A DNA stretch of 64,000 bases. It comes from Gloeopeniophorella convolvens. Lineage: Eukaryota; Basidiomycota; Agaricomycetes; Russulales. The translations under genes and the position numbers were made by a program. The stretch is taken from NCBI GenBank assembly GCA_022496205.1, contig WTXD01000034.1, positions 1-64,000 on the forward strand. The letters run 5' to 3'. The notes under the pieces are model-generated. The model ran no database searches and had not been told where the DNA came from. It saw nothing but the letters and a program-made list of their open reading frames with translations. This document shows positions 9,440-20,433 of the stretch, piece after piece; within the stretch, counting starts at the first letter, position 1, and the number at the start of each line of letters is the position of its first letter.

Positions 9440-12400
9440 CTACGGCTGCTTGCGTACGAGACGTGTCGCCCAATCTGCTCCGTGAACAAACCTGCTAAGA
9501 TCCAGCTGCGTCGCACCCTTCCCCACTACCCACACGTTACTCGGGCGATACAGAGCAATCCTGAGAGGTTGTGGGATCCACATAAGGAGCTCCCCACCAT
9601 CTCCACGGATCCAACCATATTCATCGACGACGGAGGAATCAGTAAAGTTTACGGTTGTTGTGTCTGCTATTTCGTGACTTGTGAGCTGTGAATGGCTCAT
9701 AATGGAATACACAGCCAGACATTCTTCATTACGGGGATGTATCATCTTTAGAGTCGGATCAGTGATTGTGTTCTAGGAGAGTTCCAGTCGTACTCACTCC
9801 AACGTCGACATGCCACATACGGATGGTACCATCCTCCCCTCCTGAGACGATGCTTCGTCTGTTTGGAGAGAATGTAACTGATTGGGCCGAGCCACCGTGC
9901 CCCCCAAATGGTCCTCCGACTGCCTTGCCTGTTCCAACATCCCAGACGCGGATCGTCTTGTCGTCCGAGCCTGAGGCAACACGGCGTCCATCTGGGGAGA
10001 ATGTTACCGACGTGACCGAGGCTTCGTGCCCCCGGAATGGCTCTCCGACTGCCTCGCCTGTCACAGCATCCCAGACGCGGACCGTCTTGTCGTTCGAGCC
10101 TGAGGCGACACGGCGTCCATCTGGGGAGAATGTCACCGACCAGACCGAGCCATCGTGCCCCCGGAATGGCTCTCCAGCTGCCTCGCCCGTCTCAGCATCC
10201 CAGATGCGGATCGTCCAGTCGTCCGAGCCTGAGGCGACACGGCGTCCATCTGGGGAGAATGTCACCGACCAGACCGAGCCATCGTGCCCCCGGAATGACT
10301 CTCCGACTGCCTCGCCCGTCGCAGCATCCCAGACGCGGATCGTCTTGTCGTCCGAGCCTGAGGCGACACGGCGTCCATCTGGGGAGAATGTCACCGACGT
10401 GACCAAGGCTTCGTGCCCCTGAAATGGCTCTCCGACTGCCTCGCCCGTCTCAGCATCCCAGACACGGATTGTCTTGTCGTGCGAGCCTGAGGCGGTACGG
10501 CGTCCATCTGGGGAGAATGTCACCGACCTGACCCAGTCATCGTGCCCCCGGAATGGCTCTCCGACTGCCTCGCCCGTCGCAGCATCCCAGACGCGGATCG
10601 TCCAGTCGCACGAGCCTGAGGCGACACGGCGTCCATCTGGGGAGAATGTCACTGACGTGACCCAAGCATCGTGCCCCCGAAATGGCTCTCTGACTGCCCC
10701 GCCCGTCTCAGCATCCCAGACACGGATTGTCTTGTCGTGCGAGCCTGAGGCGGTACGGCGTCCATCTGGGGAGAATGTCACCGATCCGACCCAGTCATCG
10801 TGCCCCTGAAATGGCTCTCCGACTGCCTCGCCCGTCTTAGCATCCCAGACACGGATCGTCTTGTCGCGCGAGCCTGAGGCGACACGGCGTCCATCTGGGG
10901 AGAATGTCACCGACGGACCCAGCCATCGTGCCCCCGGAATGGCTCTCCGACTGCCTCGCCCGTCGCAGCATCCCAGACGCGGATCGTCTTGTCGTCCGAG
11001 CCTGAGGCAACACGGCGTCCATCTGGGGAGAATGTCACCGACCAGACCGAGCCATCATGCCCCCGGAATGGCTCTCCGACTGCCTCGCCCGTCTCAGCAT
11101 CCCAGATGTGGATCGTCTTGTCAAACGAGCCTGAGGCAACACGGCGTCCATCTGGGGAGAATGTCACCGACATGACCAAGGCTTCGTGCCCCCGGAATGG
11201 CTCTCCGACTGCCTCGCCCGTCGCAGCATCCCAGACGCGGATCGTCTTGTCGTCCGAGCCTGAGGCAACACGGCGTCCATCTGGGGAGAATGTCACCGAC
11301 CAGACCGAGCCATCATGCCCCGGAATGGCTCTCCGACTGCCTCGCCCGTCTCAGCATCCCAGATGTGGATCGTCTTGTCAAACGAGCCTGAGGCAACACG
11401 GCGTCCATCTGGGGAGAATGTCACCGACGTGACCAAGGCTTCGTGCCCCGGAATGGCTCTCCGACTGCCTCGCCTGTCACAGCATCCCAGACGCGGACCG
11501 TCTTGTCGTGCGAGCTTGAGGCGACACGGCGTCCATCTGGGGAGAATGTCACCGACCAGACCGAGCCATCGTGCCCCCGGAATGGCTCTCCGACTGCCTC
11601 GCCTGTCACAGCATCCCAGACTCGGACCGTGCGATCGGATTGGCCCGAGGCAATGAGTCGACCATCCAGAGAGAATGCGACACAGTTGCAGGCAGAATTC
11701 AATAATGAGATAGTCATCACATGCTCCGGCCAGTGGAGTAGTCCGCCCCACTTGACTGACAACGTATTGGGGAACGCGTCCGCACATTGGGCGAAGACAT
11801 TGGAACTGCGTGGCGCGAATGGGAGAGCGGATAGGTATAGATGCGGAGTGCTGTGTGCCACTGGCATCCCAAAATATTCCACGAACTTGAGGGCGTCGTT
11901 GATCAGCGATGAGAACGCGCCTAGATCGGATGAAGCCTGTTGTGGATGGACATGCAATGTTAGGAATCAAAACGTGGCCTCAGAAGTCCCTAGCACGTAC
12001 CGGGAACCTGGTCAGCCACAGCGCAAGATTCACTAGAGCTTGTGAAGCGAGACCGATGCTTCCGAGGAGGCTGAGGGCCTCAATCCAGTATAAGAGTCTC
12101 TCAGATCCGAAGAGCTCTCGGAGTTTGCTGAGTAGTTCGTCATCAGATGCGACCAGCATGAGGTGATCGTCCCAGAGGCGGCAAGCGTATGATAGAGAGC
12201 GTGAAATGTATTTTTCTACCCGAGACGGTAGATCCTCAACGTCCTTATTTGCTTGGTGTGAGTTCTCGAGCTTGCAGATGTTGAGTCGCAGGAGATGAAA
12301 CATCAGATTGAACGAGTCGAGTGCGAGCTGGCGATGAGCGTTGTTGATGTCGACATAGAAGACACCGCTCCTGTTCGTGTCTGTGAGGAAGTCGCGGAAC

Positions 12401-15093
12401 GACGTATGGAGAGGGACCACAGGGAGCGATGACTCGGCCAACGTCACGTTGCTGAGCAGAGAACCAAGGTCCTTGACAACCGAGTACACCAGATCGTCGT
12501 CCTTGTTAAGTCGTCGAAGGGACTCAAGGGATCGAATAGAGAGTGGCTCGAATGCGGCGAAGAACTGCCCCATTACGGACTGATATTGCCGTTTGACATC
12601 GGGGTCGTCAAGGTCGAAGTACGTTCCCAAAATGGTGAGGTAGAGCTGATCCAGGGGATCGACGCGTCTATCTCCGGGGGCGGGGTCCAAGAGGCGGCGC
12701 ATATACACGCTCTCCTTGAGCCCACTTGGAGGCCGCTTGATGTAGGCGCAAGCGGCAGCCGCCCACTGAAATAAGCCTTCCGCCTTCCGCGCCAGAACTT
12801 TGGCATGGCGACGAGTGCTCTCCGGGAGGTTCTTCATGCAGTAGGCGAGTATGTCATTGTCCGTGGAAGCGGCCAGTTCGGGGTCATTCATATACATGTG
12901 CCGCGTGAATAAGCTTTCATCGAATGCTCGAACGATGTCATTCTCTGGACGTGAGGTTACGAGGATGCGAAAATTCGACGGAAGCCCGGAGGCATGGTCG
13001 GCGAGGAATTTATGCAACCCCTGGTCATCAGATACGTCCCCGCTCTCATCGAGTGCGTCGATCACGACGAGAATTGGGCGGAGAATGGTCAGGTCGCTGA
13101 GTGGCTTCCGCAGCAACGATTCGAAGAGCGTCCCGTAGTCCTTTGAATGGCGGAGAGCCGTATTGTCCTTGATCGCGTTCCCTAGGGCCACTTTGAAAGA
13201 TGGGTAACGGTCTGACAAGTCGCGAGCGAGCGTCGTGAAGAGCTGATATGCGTCCTGCTTGGTTTGCTCCCCGCGGATAAAGATGAAGGAAGAGCTGAGA
13301 CGGCCAATGTCATCGAAGCGGCGTGCCACTTCGTGAGCGATCGAGGATTTGCCCGTGCCAGCTTGCCCGAATAGTACAAGGGTACGAGTGGACTCGGGAT
13401 CGTTGACCCATTCGGTGATGTGCTCCAGGAATGCTTCCCGCGTCCTCGGAAGGCAGCCCTGGTTCCGTCTATAGCTCGACCCCGGTCGATATGGAATCTC
13501 CATTATCTTGGCGTCCACACCTGCATGAGACGTGAGCTGAGCACGGGGGTGACGGTGTTGAGGATGGTACGCACCAAGATCCGTCACTTTGTTCAAGAGC
13601 CGCTCGAATTGGCGGGAAATTCGACTGGACTCGAGAGACATCGCCGCTAACATATCTTGAATTTCTTGCACAGCGACCCCAGAAGCGGCATTCGTGAGGC
13701 GCAAAAACTGATCCCGTAGACCTATCAAGGCGTCGTGATAGCTTTGAATCTTCTGATCGGCCTGGCTCCCGAAATTTCTCAACAGCCGCTTCACTATAGA
13801 TATCAAGCTTACGTCAGCCAACAAATTGACAATTGAGCCACATGCAAGACGTACAGAACCCCTTGTCTCTCGCGTATGATTGGATGAAGTCGCCACAGTC
13901 ACAGACATGCTTTAACATGGCTCCCAGAACTTCGAGCTGTGTCGAGTTTGATTTGACATTTTGCAAGGCGCTTGCCACCTCTGCGATATCGAACGCGTCA
14001 TGAATGGCTTGAAGAAGATCCATGATCCTGCGATCGCGCTCGATCTGGTTTGAAACAGCCTGGGCACACAGCAGGAGTAAGATTTGTATTCCACTGATGG
14101 AGTCAAGCGATAACGCGCACCTTTGGGATGAATGAGAGGATGCTCCAAGCCATCTTCGCATATGGATGGATCTAACAAATGATAAGGGAATGAATGGTAG
14201 CGGTCACGGGGGCAGCCGACGTACCTCTGCGATCTGCTCAGTAATGTCTACAACCCACTTCATCTTATCGGCTACACCCTTCCAAGTGGTATACAGGTCC
14301 GTGGCTTGGTCGAAAGCACCCTGCGCTTGACCCATAAGCCCCGGAGCCATTCTTATCAACGTCGGAGCACATTTCGTATTTCCAACTGCCGTGTCAGCCT
14401 GATCTATGTAGTGTTGAGCTTCTGTAATGGCGTCCGGCTCGAGAGTATTCATTGTTGGTGGTAGCCTCGGTGGAATATTGTCCGCTGGGTTGTCGACTTG
14501 CATTGGATATGAGACAAACGGAGTGCTGGTTGCCCCGATTGGCAGAGCGAGCGCTTCAATCGCTATGCGCAGAGTTGCGTGTTGCTTCAACTCCCCAGAA
14601 GAATGATCGCTGGGAACGAGATCGAAGTCTGCATTGGGATGATCAGGTCAGGAAACGAAATCGCCGACGTGACGAAGACCCACCTTGAGAGGAAGTCTGA
14701 CTCAACGACTCGGAAGGTAGTTCAAGCGAGGCTAAGGAGCCATCCTGGCTGGACTTTCCCCCCGTAAATAGGCGCAGCGTGAGACGTGAGAACGTATGCA
14801 GTGAACTGAATACAACGCCGGGGAGTCATTTGCAAAGTGACACGCGCGAAGGGTCAAGGCGACTCACAAGTCGCCGATCCACTGGTTCCACACAACAGAT
14901 CCATCCTTGCTACTGACAATGTCAGTCTCCAGCGTTGTGGACCCATCCGTGGCAGCAACGAAGCAGTCTCGCTCTTCGTTGAAAATAAGCTTCCTTCCCT
15001 TGAAGGGGTTGAGTCCGGTTCGCCGGGCACGTTCGCTGTCCAGGTGATTTAGGCCATCCACCCGTATGACTAGGGCAAGGAGGATGTTATGTC
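9440..15093 (-). CDS. NLR-like STAND protein: C2 - helical domain - NACHT - 15 WD40 - C-terminal domain
   Basis: Exons read in the order 15093-14868, 14805-14684, 14628-14225, 14171-14121, 14059-13855, 13793-12001, 11936-9798 and 9745-9440, each joined by a GT-AG intron in phase. The first two encode a C2-like domain ([25 protein letters not shown]). Next is the helical N-terminal region of agaric NWD proteins ([12 protein letters not shown]). The NACHT ATPase has Walker [10 protein letters not shown] and Walker [22 protein letters not shown]-type linker sequence (here [13 protein letters not shown]) leads into 15 WD40 repeats and a short C-terminal domain ([21 protein letters not shown]). 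Related fungal STAND proteins (HET-E/HET-D/NWD) act as intracellular sensors that oligomerise and trigger cell death or incompatibility; the ligand here is unknown. Three single-base deficits break the WD40 frame near 11446, 11318 and 10913. Together they restore the original frame. As written, the protein would stop at 11421. The start lies upstream and is unresolved. Confidence 0.85.
9850..11690 (-). repeat. WD40 repeat array, 129-bp unit, 15 copies
   Basis: Thirteen nearly identical 43-codon units read [20 protein letters not shown], then [20 protein letters not shown]. One diverged unit lies at each end (near 9865 and 11655). Differences concentrate at a few positions, such as D/H/N/C/F after GS, DW/DK, SVW/ALV/WVR. 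This is the pattern of repeat homogenisation with variable surface residues seen in fungal HET/NWD genes. Confidence 0.9.
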
Positions 15094-15430
15094 CTAAGCA
15101 ATCTTCCTGGCCATGTTGGAACTCGAAGACGCACCTTGTAACCGGATGGCGCGAGGTGGCTGCGGAACAGCTGCAGACAGCAGATGGTCAGGATGGTAAA
15201 AGGTCGCTCGACTGTAGCGAATAAGGACACGCAGATGGCAGTTGGTCAGTAACATAAGCATCCAACACCGAGATCCTACTCACGAGGTCGATGCTTGCCC
15301 GGTCCCCGACATTTTCCACGGACGCGTTCCACCGATACCGACTCAACGAAGGGTTTGTAGATGTTTCTCGGAAGAAAAGGAGCCGGAATGAGACGTTAGG
15401 GACGTGAGGTTGTGGGAGAGGATGAGGGGA
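15094..15430 (-). other. Probable additional 5' exons of the NLR-like gene
   Basis: On the minus strand, about 15419-15293 reads PNVSFRLLFFRETSTNPSL followed by RWNASVENVGDRASIDL, then a GTGAGT donor. This looks like another strand pair of a C2 domain. A short segment near 15135-15170 (PPRAIRLQ) could join the exon starting at 15093. The exact exon borders and the start codon could not be resolved. Confidence 0.45.
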
Positions 15431-16423
15431 GGATGCAACGACGTCCTAGGATCCTTGCAACTACGCCTATCCGGTGGCGTGAGGCAATATTGAGGCAGTT
15501 GCATCACCATGACCCGAATCTGACAGGGGTGACCGAACACAACCGAACAGTGACCGGTGACCGAGTGACAGAAGCATCGATGCGAAATCCAGCGCTCAAT
15601 CTGCGGAAGACAGCTGGCTGATGACTTCTAACCTTGGATGCGCGGCGAATTGGCCCGAGTCCATGTCCTACGATTAGCAAAAAAAAAACACGGATGCACC
15701 CATGCGACTCGTACATCGCACGAACGGCGGTGCTTGCAACGTCCGCAGGTATGCTGCTAATGCACGGGGTCAGAGCGGGAGTACTGGAGGCAAGCCAATG
15801 GGACTTGGGTAGTAAGTGGAGAGACAGATAGTATCTGGCTCATCCGTCCCTTCAGTACGCCGCATCCTACCACAACGATGAGACTGCAGTTCGGGTTCAG
15901 AAAAAAAATGGCATACATTCGTCCAACTTCGTAGCACTGCAGACTCACTGAGCCAACCTAGTTTGTCTTTGAGTGTATGGACGTTGAATTCCTTGATAAG
16001 AAGGTTGATGTGGCACCACCAATATGCGACCCCAGGTCGCAAAGCCGCTCTCGTAAAAGGAAGAATAAAAGCATGTGTGGATGTACCAATGTTGGTAAGA
16101 GGGGTCGGAGGTGGCACATGGTGACGCGTACTCAGCTAGGCCCCGCTGGTCGATGTGGGTGGGGCGCGGGGTCCAGTGAATTCGATGTTGGACATTGCGG
16201 CCCTCTATGTAAAGTGATGGGACCAGTGGTCGTCTCGACCTCCAGAGGGGCGTTTGAATTTCGGTGTGGTGTAATATCGACTGCGTCCGAGGATGTGGCG
16301 CCCGCACGCCGATTTGTCAACGCTGGACCCGACCTACATACATGCATACATACAATACAACCTTTCACTGCGACCGCGAGGGTCCGTCCGGGCACGACGA
16401 ACTACAATCCAACACACACCACA
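15431..16423. other. Intergenic between NLR-like gene and DHFR
   Basis: No supported gene. A minus-strand ORF near 15770-16117 has ordinary amino-acid composition but no recognisable family. The last 100 bp are probably the DHFR promoter and 5' UTR; the start context is CACACCACAATGC. Confidence 0.4.
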
Positions 16424-17091
16424 ATGCCCGACGCGCCAGACACGATCACGCTCATCGTCGCCGCGACCGCCACGAACGGCATCGGCCAGGCCGGCGCGCT
16501 CCCCTGGCGCCTCCCGCGCGAAATGCAGTACTTTGCGCGCGCGACCACCGGCGTGCCCGCCCCGCGGAACAGCAGCAGACGGCCGCGCAGAATGCAGTGA
16601 TCATGGGCCGCCGCACGTGGGAGAGCATCCCGCACGCTTCCGCCCGCTCCGCGGGAGGATCAACGTCGTCGTTTCGCGCGACGCCGCGTACGCCCTGTGC
16701 GTCTCCTCCGTGATGTGTGCATGCGTGCGTCACTGACAGGTGCGCGCGCAGGGACGGCGGCGGCGGCGCGCTGCTCGCGCCAAGCCTGGACGCTGCACTC
16801 GCGCGCGCACGGGGCGCCGGCGCCGCGCGCGTGTTCGTCATCGGCGGCGCGGCGCTGTACGCCGCTGCGCTCGCGCGCGCGGAGACGCGGCGCGTGCTGC
16901 TGACGCGCATCGCGAGCCCCGCGTTCGACGCGTGCGACGTGTTCCTGCCGGATTTTGCGGGCGCGGGCGCGGGCGGGTGGGCGCGGGCGGGGCACGGCGC
17001 GCTGGAGGCGTGGGTAGGGTTTGGGGTGCCGCGGGGGGCGCAGGAGGAGGGCGGGGTGCGGTACGAGTACGAGATGTGGGAGCGGGGGTAG
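16424..17091 (+). CDS. DFR1: Dihydrofolate reductase (two apparent -1 frameshifts in exon 1)
   Basis: Reduces dihydrofolate to tetrahydrofolate with NADPH, needed for thymidylate and purine synthesis. Exon 1 (16424-16696) begins MPDAPDTITLIVAATATNG and continues IGQAGALPWRLPREMQYFARAT, the DHFR active-site block with the LPW motif and acidic Glu. It then shows NAVIMGRRTWESIP and RFRPLRGRINVVVSRD. After an intron at 16697-16751, exon 2 has the VFVIGGAALYAAAL block. The total would be about 204 residues, normal for the family. The frame changes at the C run 16560-16563 and again near 16631. Adding one base at each place gives an open frame of 615 nt. Exon 1 has no in-frame alternative with a normal intron, since the first site would need a 20-nt intron. 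Because the gene is expected to be essential, sequence error is more likely than loss. Confidence 0.85.
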
Positions 17092-17332
17092 ATCTATTGG
17101 TGTATTGCCAATGTTTCCTCTGTGTTTCTTGTGTGGCAAGGGGATACTTGTTGTGTCCTCGTTCTTTGTGGTGTGGACAATAGCGGTTGCAAGTTGGCCG
17201 CACGGCACGCACGGGCAAGACCGAAACGGCAGGCGGCGCGTGGCTGGCCCTCGTCCGACTCGCTCCCTTTCCTCTCCTCTCAACTCACCCACTCACTCCC
17301 ACTCGCCCTCGCACACCCGTATTTACTCCGCC

Positions 17333-19724
17333 ATGGCCGCGCACACACCGCCCGCAGCCGTCCCAGACGCAGACCGCAGCGACGCAGTAACAGGTGCGCC
17401 GCGCCCCGCGCCGCTATCGCCTCGTGCTCACCGCCCGTGCCCTATCGCACCGTGCCAGATGCTGCCATCCCGCAGAAACGCGAGCGCGAGGGTTCCCTCG
17501 ACCCCCCTGTGCCGCCTCGCACCGCCCAGGTACGCACGATCGCCCCCTAGTACAGCCATAGCACCGCTGACGACCCTGCCTCCGCAGGGCGACGAACCCG
17601 TGCGCGACGCGCGCGCGCCGAGCAAGAAGAGCCGCGCACTCGCGGCGACAGACGAGGTCGACGAGACTCCCAACGACAACGATAATGACAATGAACCAAA
17701 CGGGGACGAACCCGCCGCGGCAGACGACGACAATGCCGTACCCGCACAAAACCAGGAATCAGACGAAGAAGGCGAGGCGGACCTAGGACGGCCCCGCGCC
17801 TCGCCCAGCACAGAGCCCGCAGCCACCCAGGACGACGACGTGGGCACGCCGCCCATCGTGCAGGGCCACAACACACCGCAGGCGCAGGACGCCGTGGGCG
17901 GGGACGCCGCGCCGGGGCCCGATGCCGCTGCCGACGCCGCGCCACTGGCTGACGCTCAGGCTCGCGGTGCCAGCCCTGCCGCCGAAAGCGCCGCGCCCTC
18001 TCCCAGTGCTGCTGCTGTCACTGAAGCAGACAGCCCTGCGGCTCCTGTCCCCGTGCCGACTGTCTCCCCGCCAGCTGCGGCGGCCCCACCGGCTGAGGCT
18101 GTGTCTGTCTCCCCACCGGCAGCCTCCTCAACGGTTACAGCGCCCGCGCCCTCCCCGCCGGCTGTGGCCCCCACACCGTCCCCGCCGGTGGTGGCCCCGC
18201 ACCCATAACAGCAGCAGCAGAGGGTGCCTCCAAACGCCCGCGCGACGAACCGCGCGACGCAGACCCAAACCCCCGCGAGACGAAACGGCCGACGCCTCCC
18301 CCGCCCGACGTGGCAAAACGCCCCCGCGAAGACGAGGACGCCGACGCGGACCCGAACCCGCGCGAGGCGAAGCGCGCGTCCCCGCCGCCGCCGCCCGACG
18401 GCAAGGAAAAGGAAAAGGAAAAGGAAAAGGAAAAGGACGCACCGCCGTCGCCCGCGCGCGAGCGCAAGGGGCGCAAGAAGAGCGGCTCGGACGCGCATGC
18501 GCTCAGCGCGCCGTCGTCCCCGCGCGCCAAGCCCGCCATCGCGCCTGTATTCGTGCGTTGTTCGCTCGCGTGCTGCGGAATCTTGTGCTAACGGGATGGG
18601 ATGGGCCCAGGGCTCCGTGAGCGGCAGCAGTGGAGGTTTCCTCGCATATGCGTCCGCGGCGTCGCCGTTCGCCGCTGTGAAAGGCCCTGCGCTCTTCGGC
18701 AGCACCGCACCGAGCACTAGCACGAGCACGAGTGGCATTTTCGCCGCTCCCGCGCCCGCGCCCGCGTCGCCCCCGCGCGCCGCGAGCCCGACACCGGCAA
18801 AGCGCACAGGCTTCGAGGCCTTCGCGAGCGCCGCATCGCCGTTCGTCGCGCGCGCACGCTCGCCCGCGCGCCGCGCAGGCTCGCCGGGCCCCACCAAGGC
18901 GAACCCGTTCGCGTCGTACGCGGCGGGCGGCGCGCAGGGCCTGTTCGGCGGCGCGCCGGCGGCGAAGCGCGCGCGCGGCGAGAGCGAGAGCGGCGGCGCG
19001 GGTGGGTGCGGGGGCGGGGTGTTTGGCGGGGGGAGGACGGCGCCGAGGAGCGGGAGACGACGTTTGGCGAGCGGCTGCGGGCGGGGGCGGAGGGCGAGGA
19101 GGACGGGCTGGGGCTGGGGGCTGGGGAGGGCGAGGGCGGGGTGTGGGGCGACGCGGCTGCGCAGGGCAAGTGGAGCGAGCAGGAGGGTGCGTGCCGCCGC
19201 TGCTGCTGCGCTGCTTGTCGGGGTGCTAACGGCGTGGCTTGGCAGTGCTCACCGGGGAGGAGGAGGACGAGACGGTGCACAGCGTGCGCGGGAAGCTGTA
19301 CGTGCTCTCCGCGCAGAACCAGTGGAAGGAGCGCGGCACAGGCGTGCTGCGGCTCAACCGCCGCCGCGCGGACCACGCCGGCGCGCGGCTCGGTGCGTCC
19401 CGCTCGCTCAGCCACCTTGTGTGGCATGCTCATCTGACGACGCGGCAGTGATGCGCAAGGACGCGGTATACGCGGTGCTGCTGAACGTGACGCTGTTCCG
19501 CGGGATGAGCTGCGCGGTCGCGCAGGACCCGCGGTACTTGCGCTTCAGCGTGCTCGCGCCGGGCGGGACGACGCACTACAATCTCCGGGTGCGCGCGCCC
19601 CCTTCTTCCCTCTTACCCCCCTCTGAAACCACTGATTTGTGTGCGTGCGGGTTTGCAGGTGGCGAGCGCAAAGGCGGCGGCGGAGCTGCTGCAGGTGATC
19701 GAGGACAACATCCCGCACGTATAA
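17333..19724 (+). CDS. Ran-binding protein with FG-type repeats and RanBD1 domain, Yrb2/RanBP3-like
   Basis: Likely binds RanGTP and the exportin Crm1 in the nucleus and helps nuclear export. Seven exons: 17333-17393, 17459-17529, 17588-18552, 18611-19186, 19246-19392, 19449-19588, 19659-19724. The N-terminus has the AIPQKREREGSLDP and APSKKSRAL blocks, then acidic and Pro/Ala-rich linkers. Lys/Glu repeats and FG-like spacers (ALFGS, GLFGG) follow. The C-terminal domain is RanBD1: EEEDETVHSVRGKLYVL, NQWKERGTGVLRLN, DAVYAVLLNVTLFRG and DPRYLRFSVLAPGGTTHYNL. Two single-base deficits occur, one at the CCC near 18202-18204 and one at the six-G run 19029-19034. With both restored the coding length is 2028 nt (675 residues). 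The order of blocks fits Yrb2 better than Nup50, but this is by recall, not search. Confidence 0.8.
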
Positions 19725-20433
19725 TACTGCTGCGCGCCGCCGGTGTCGTTTCTTGCCCTAGCATACATACGTACATACACACATACATCTCTTTTTTCCA
19801 CCGTGCTTGATATTTTTTTTTTCCGTGGCCCCCCTCCTATATTTTTTTTTTACGTTCCATGAATATCTATGACGATCGCGGTGCCGTATGCGCGGGTAGT
19901 ACTACATAAATCAGTATATGCGCGCGCGTCACGATACGCAGATAAGACGGATCGTCGGTGCACGCACATGCCACAGCGCGAAAACATACGTACACAGATG
20001 AAGCAGGGTGGCGCGGGTCGGGCGCCGGGCGGCGGTTAAGTTGGGTTACAAGGCTCGATCTGAGATCGCGCCCGCGCGATCGAAGCGGCGCCTGATCCTG
20101 ATTGGCCCGGCGCGGAGTCGAGGCTCGGCCCCGCTTCCCGGTTGTTCGCTTCTCGCCCCGGACACGCGGCGCGCGTGCTGCAGCGACAAGCAAGCAGGGC
20201 ACGTTGGCGGCGGCTGTCTGCGAGTGGACGGCGGGGTGCAGTGTGCGTCGAGGTGAAGTGGCTGGGGAGAGAGAGGAGTTGAAGGTGGGCATGTGACGGA
20301 GCGATCTGGATCTGTGCCTGAATCTGGTTGAGTGGGCCGGCAGCGCTCAGAAGAGATCTTCCTTTCCCTTTCTCTCCCGCGCCTTGCCTTTTCCTTTTCC
20401 TCGGTTGTCTTTCCCCTCGTCGTCTCGCCCGCC
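19725..20433. other. Intergenic; 3' end of YRB2-like gene and promoter of RXT3-like gene
   Basis: It includes CATACATA repeats and A/T runs just after the YRB2-like stop (19770-19855), which suit a 3' end region. A pyrimidine-rich tract (CTTTCCCTTTCTCTCC and following, about 20360-20430) lies directly before the next ATG, as is common in fungal 5' UTRs. No gene seen. Confidence 0.4.

Noticed and set aside
9766..11656. Long plus-strand ORFs over the WD40 array
   Set aside because: They are antisense shadows of the repeat. Their repeating ENVTD and RRPSG words are the reverse complement of [10 protein letters not shown].
9850..11690. Regular 129-bp repeats as a CRISPR-like array
   Set aside because: The repeats are contiguous coding WD40 units without unique spacers, in a eukaryotic gene.
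16555..16574. A 20-nt intron to explain the first DHFR frame change
   Set aside because: Far below the 47-82 nt usual for this window and shorter than spliceable introns. A missing base explains it better.
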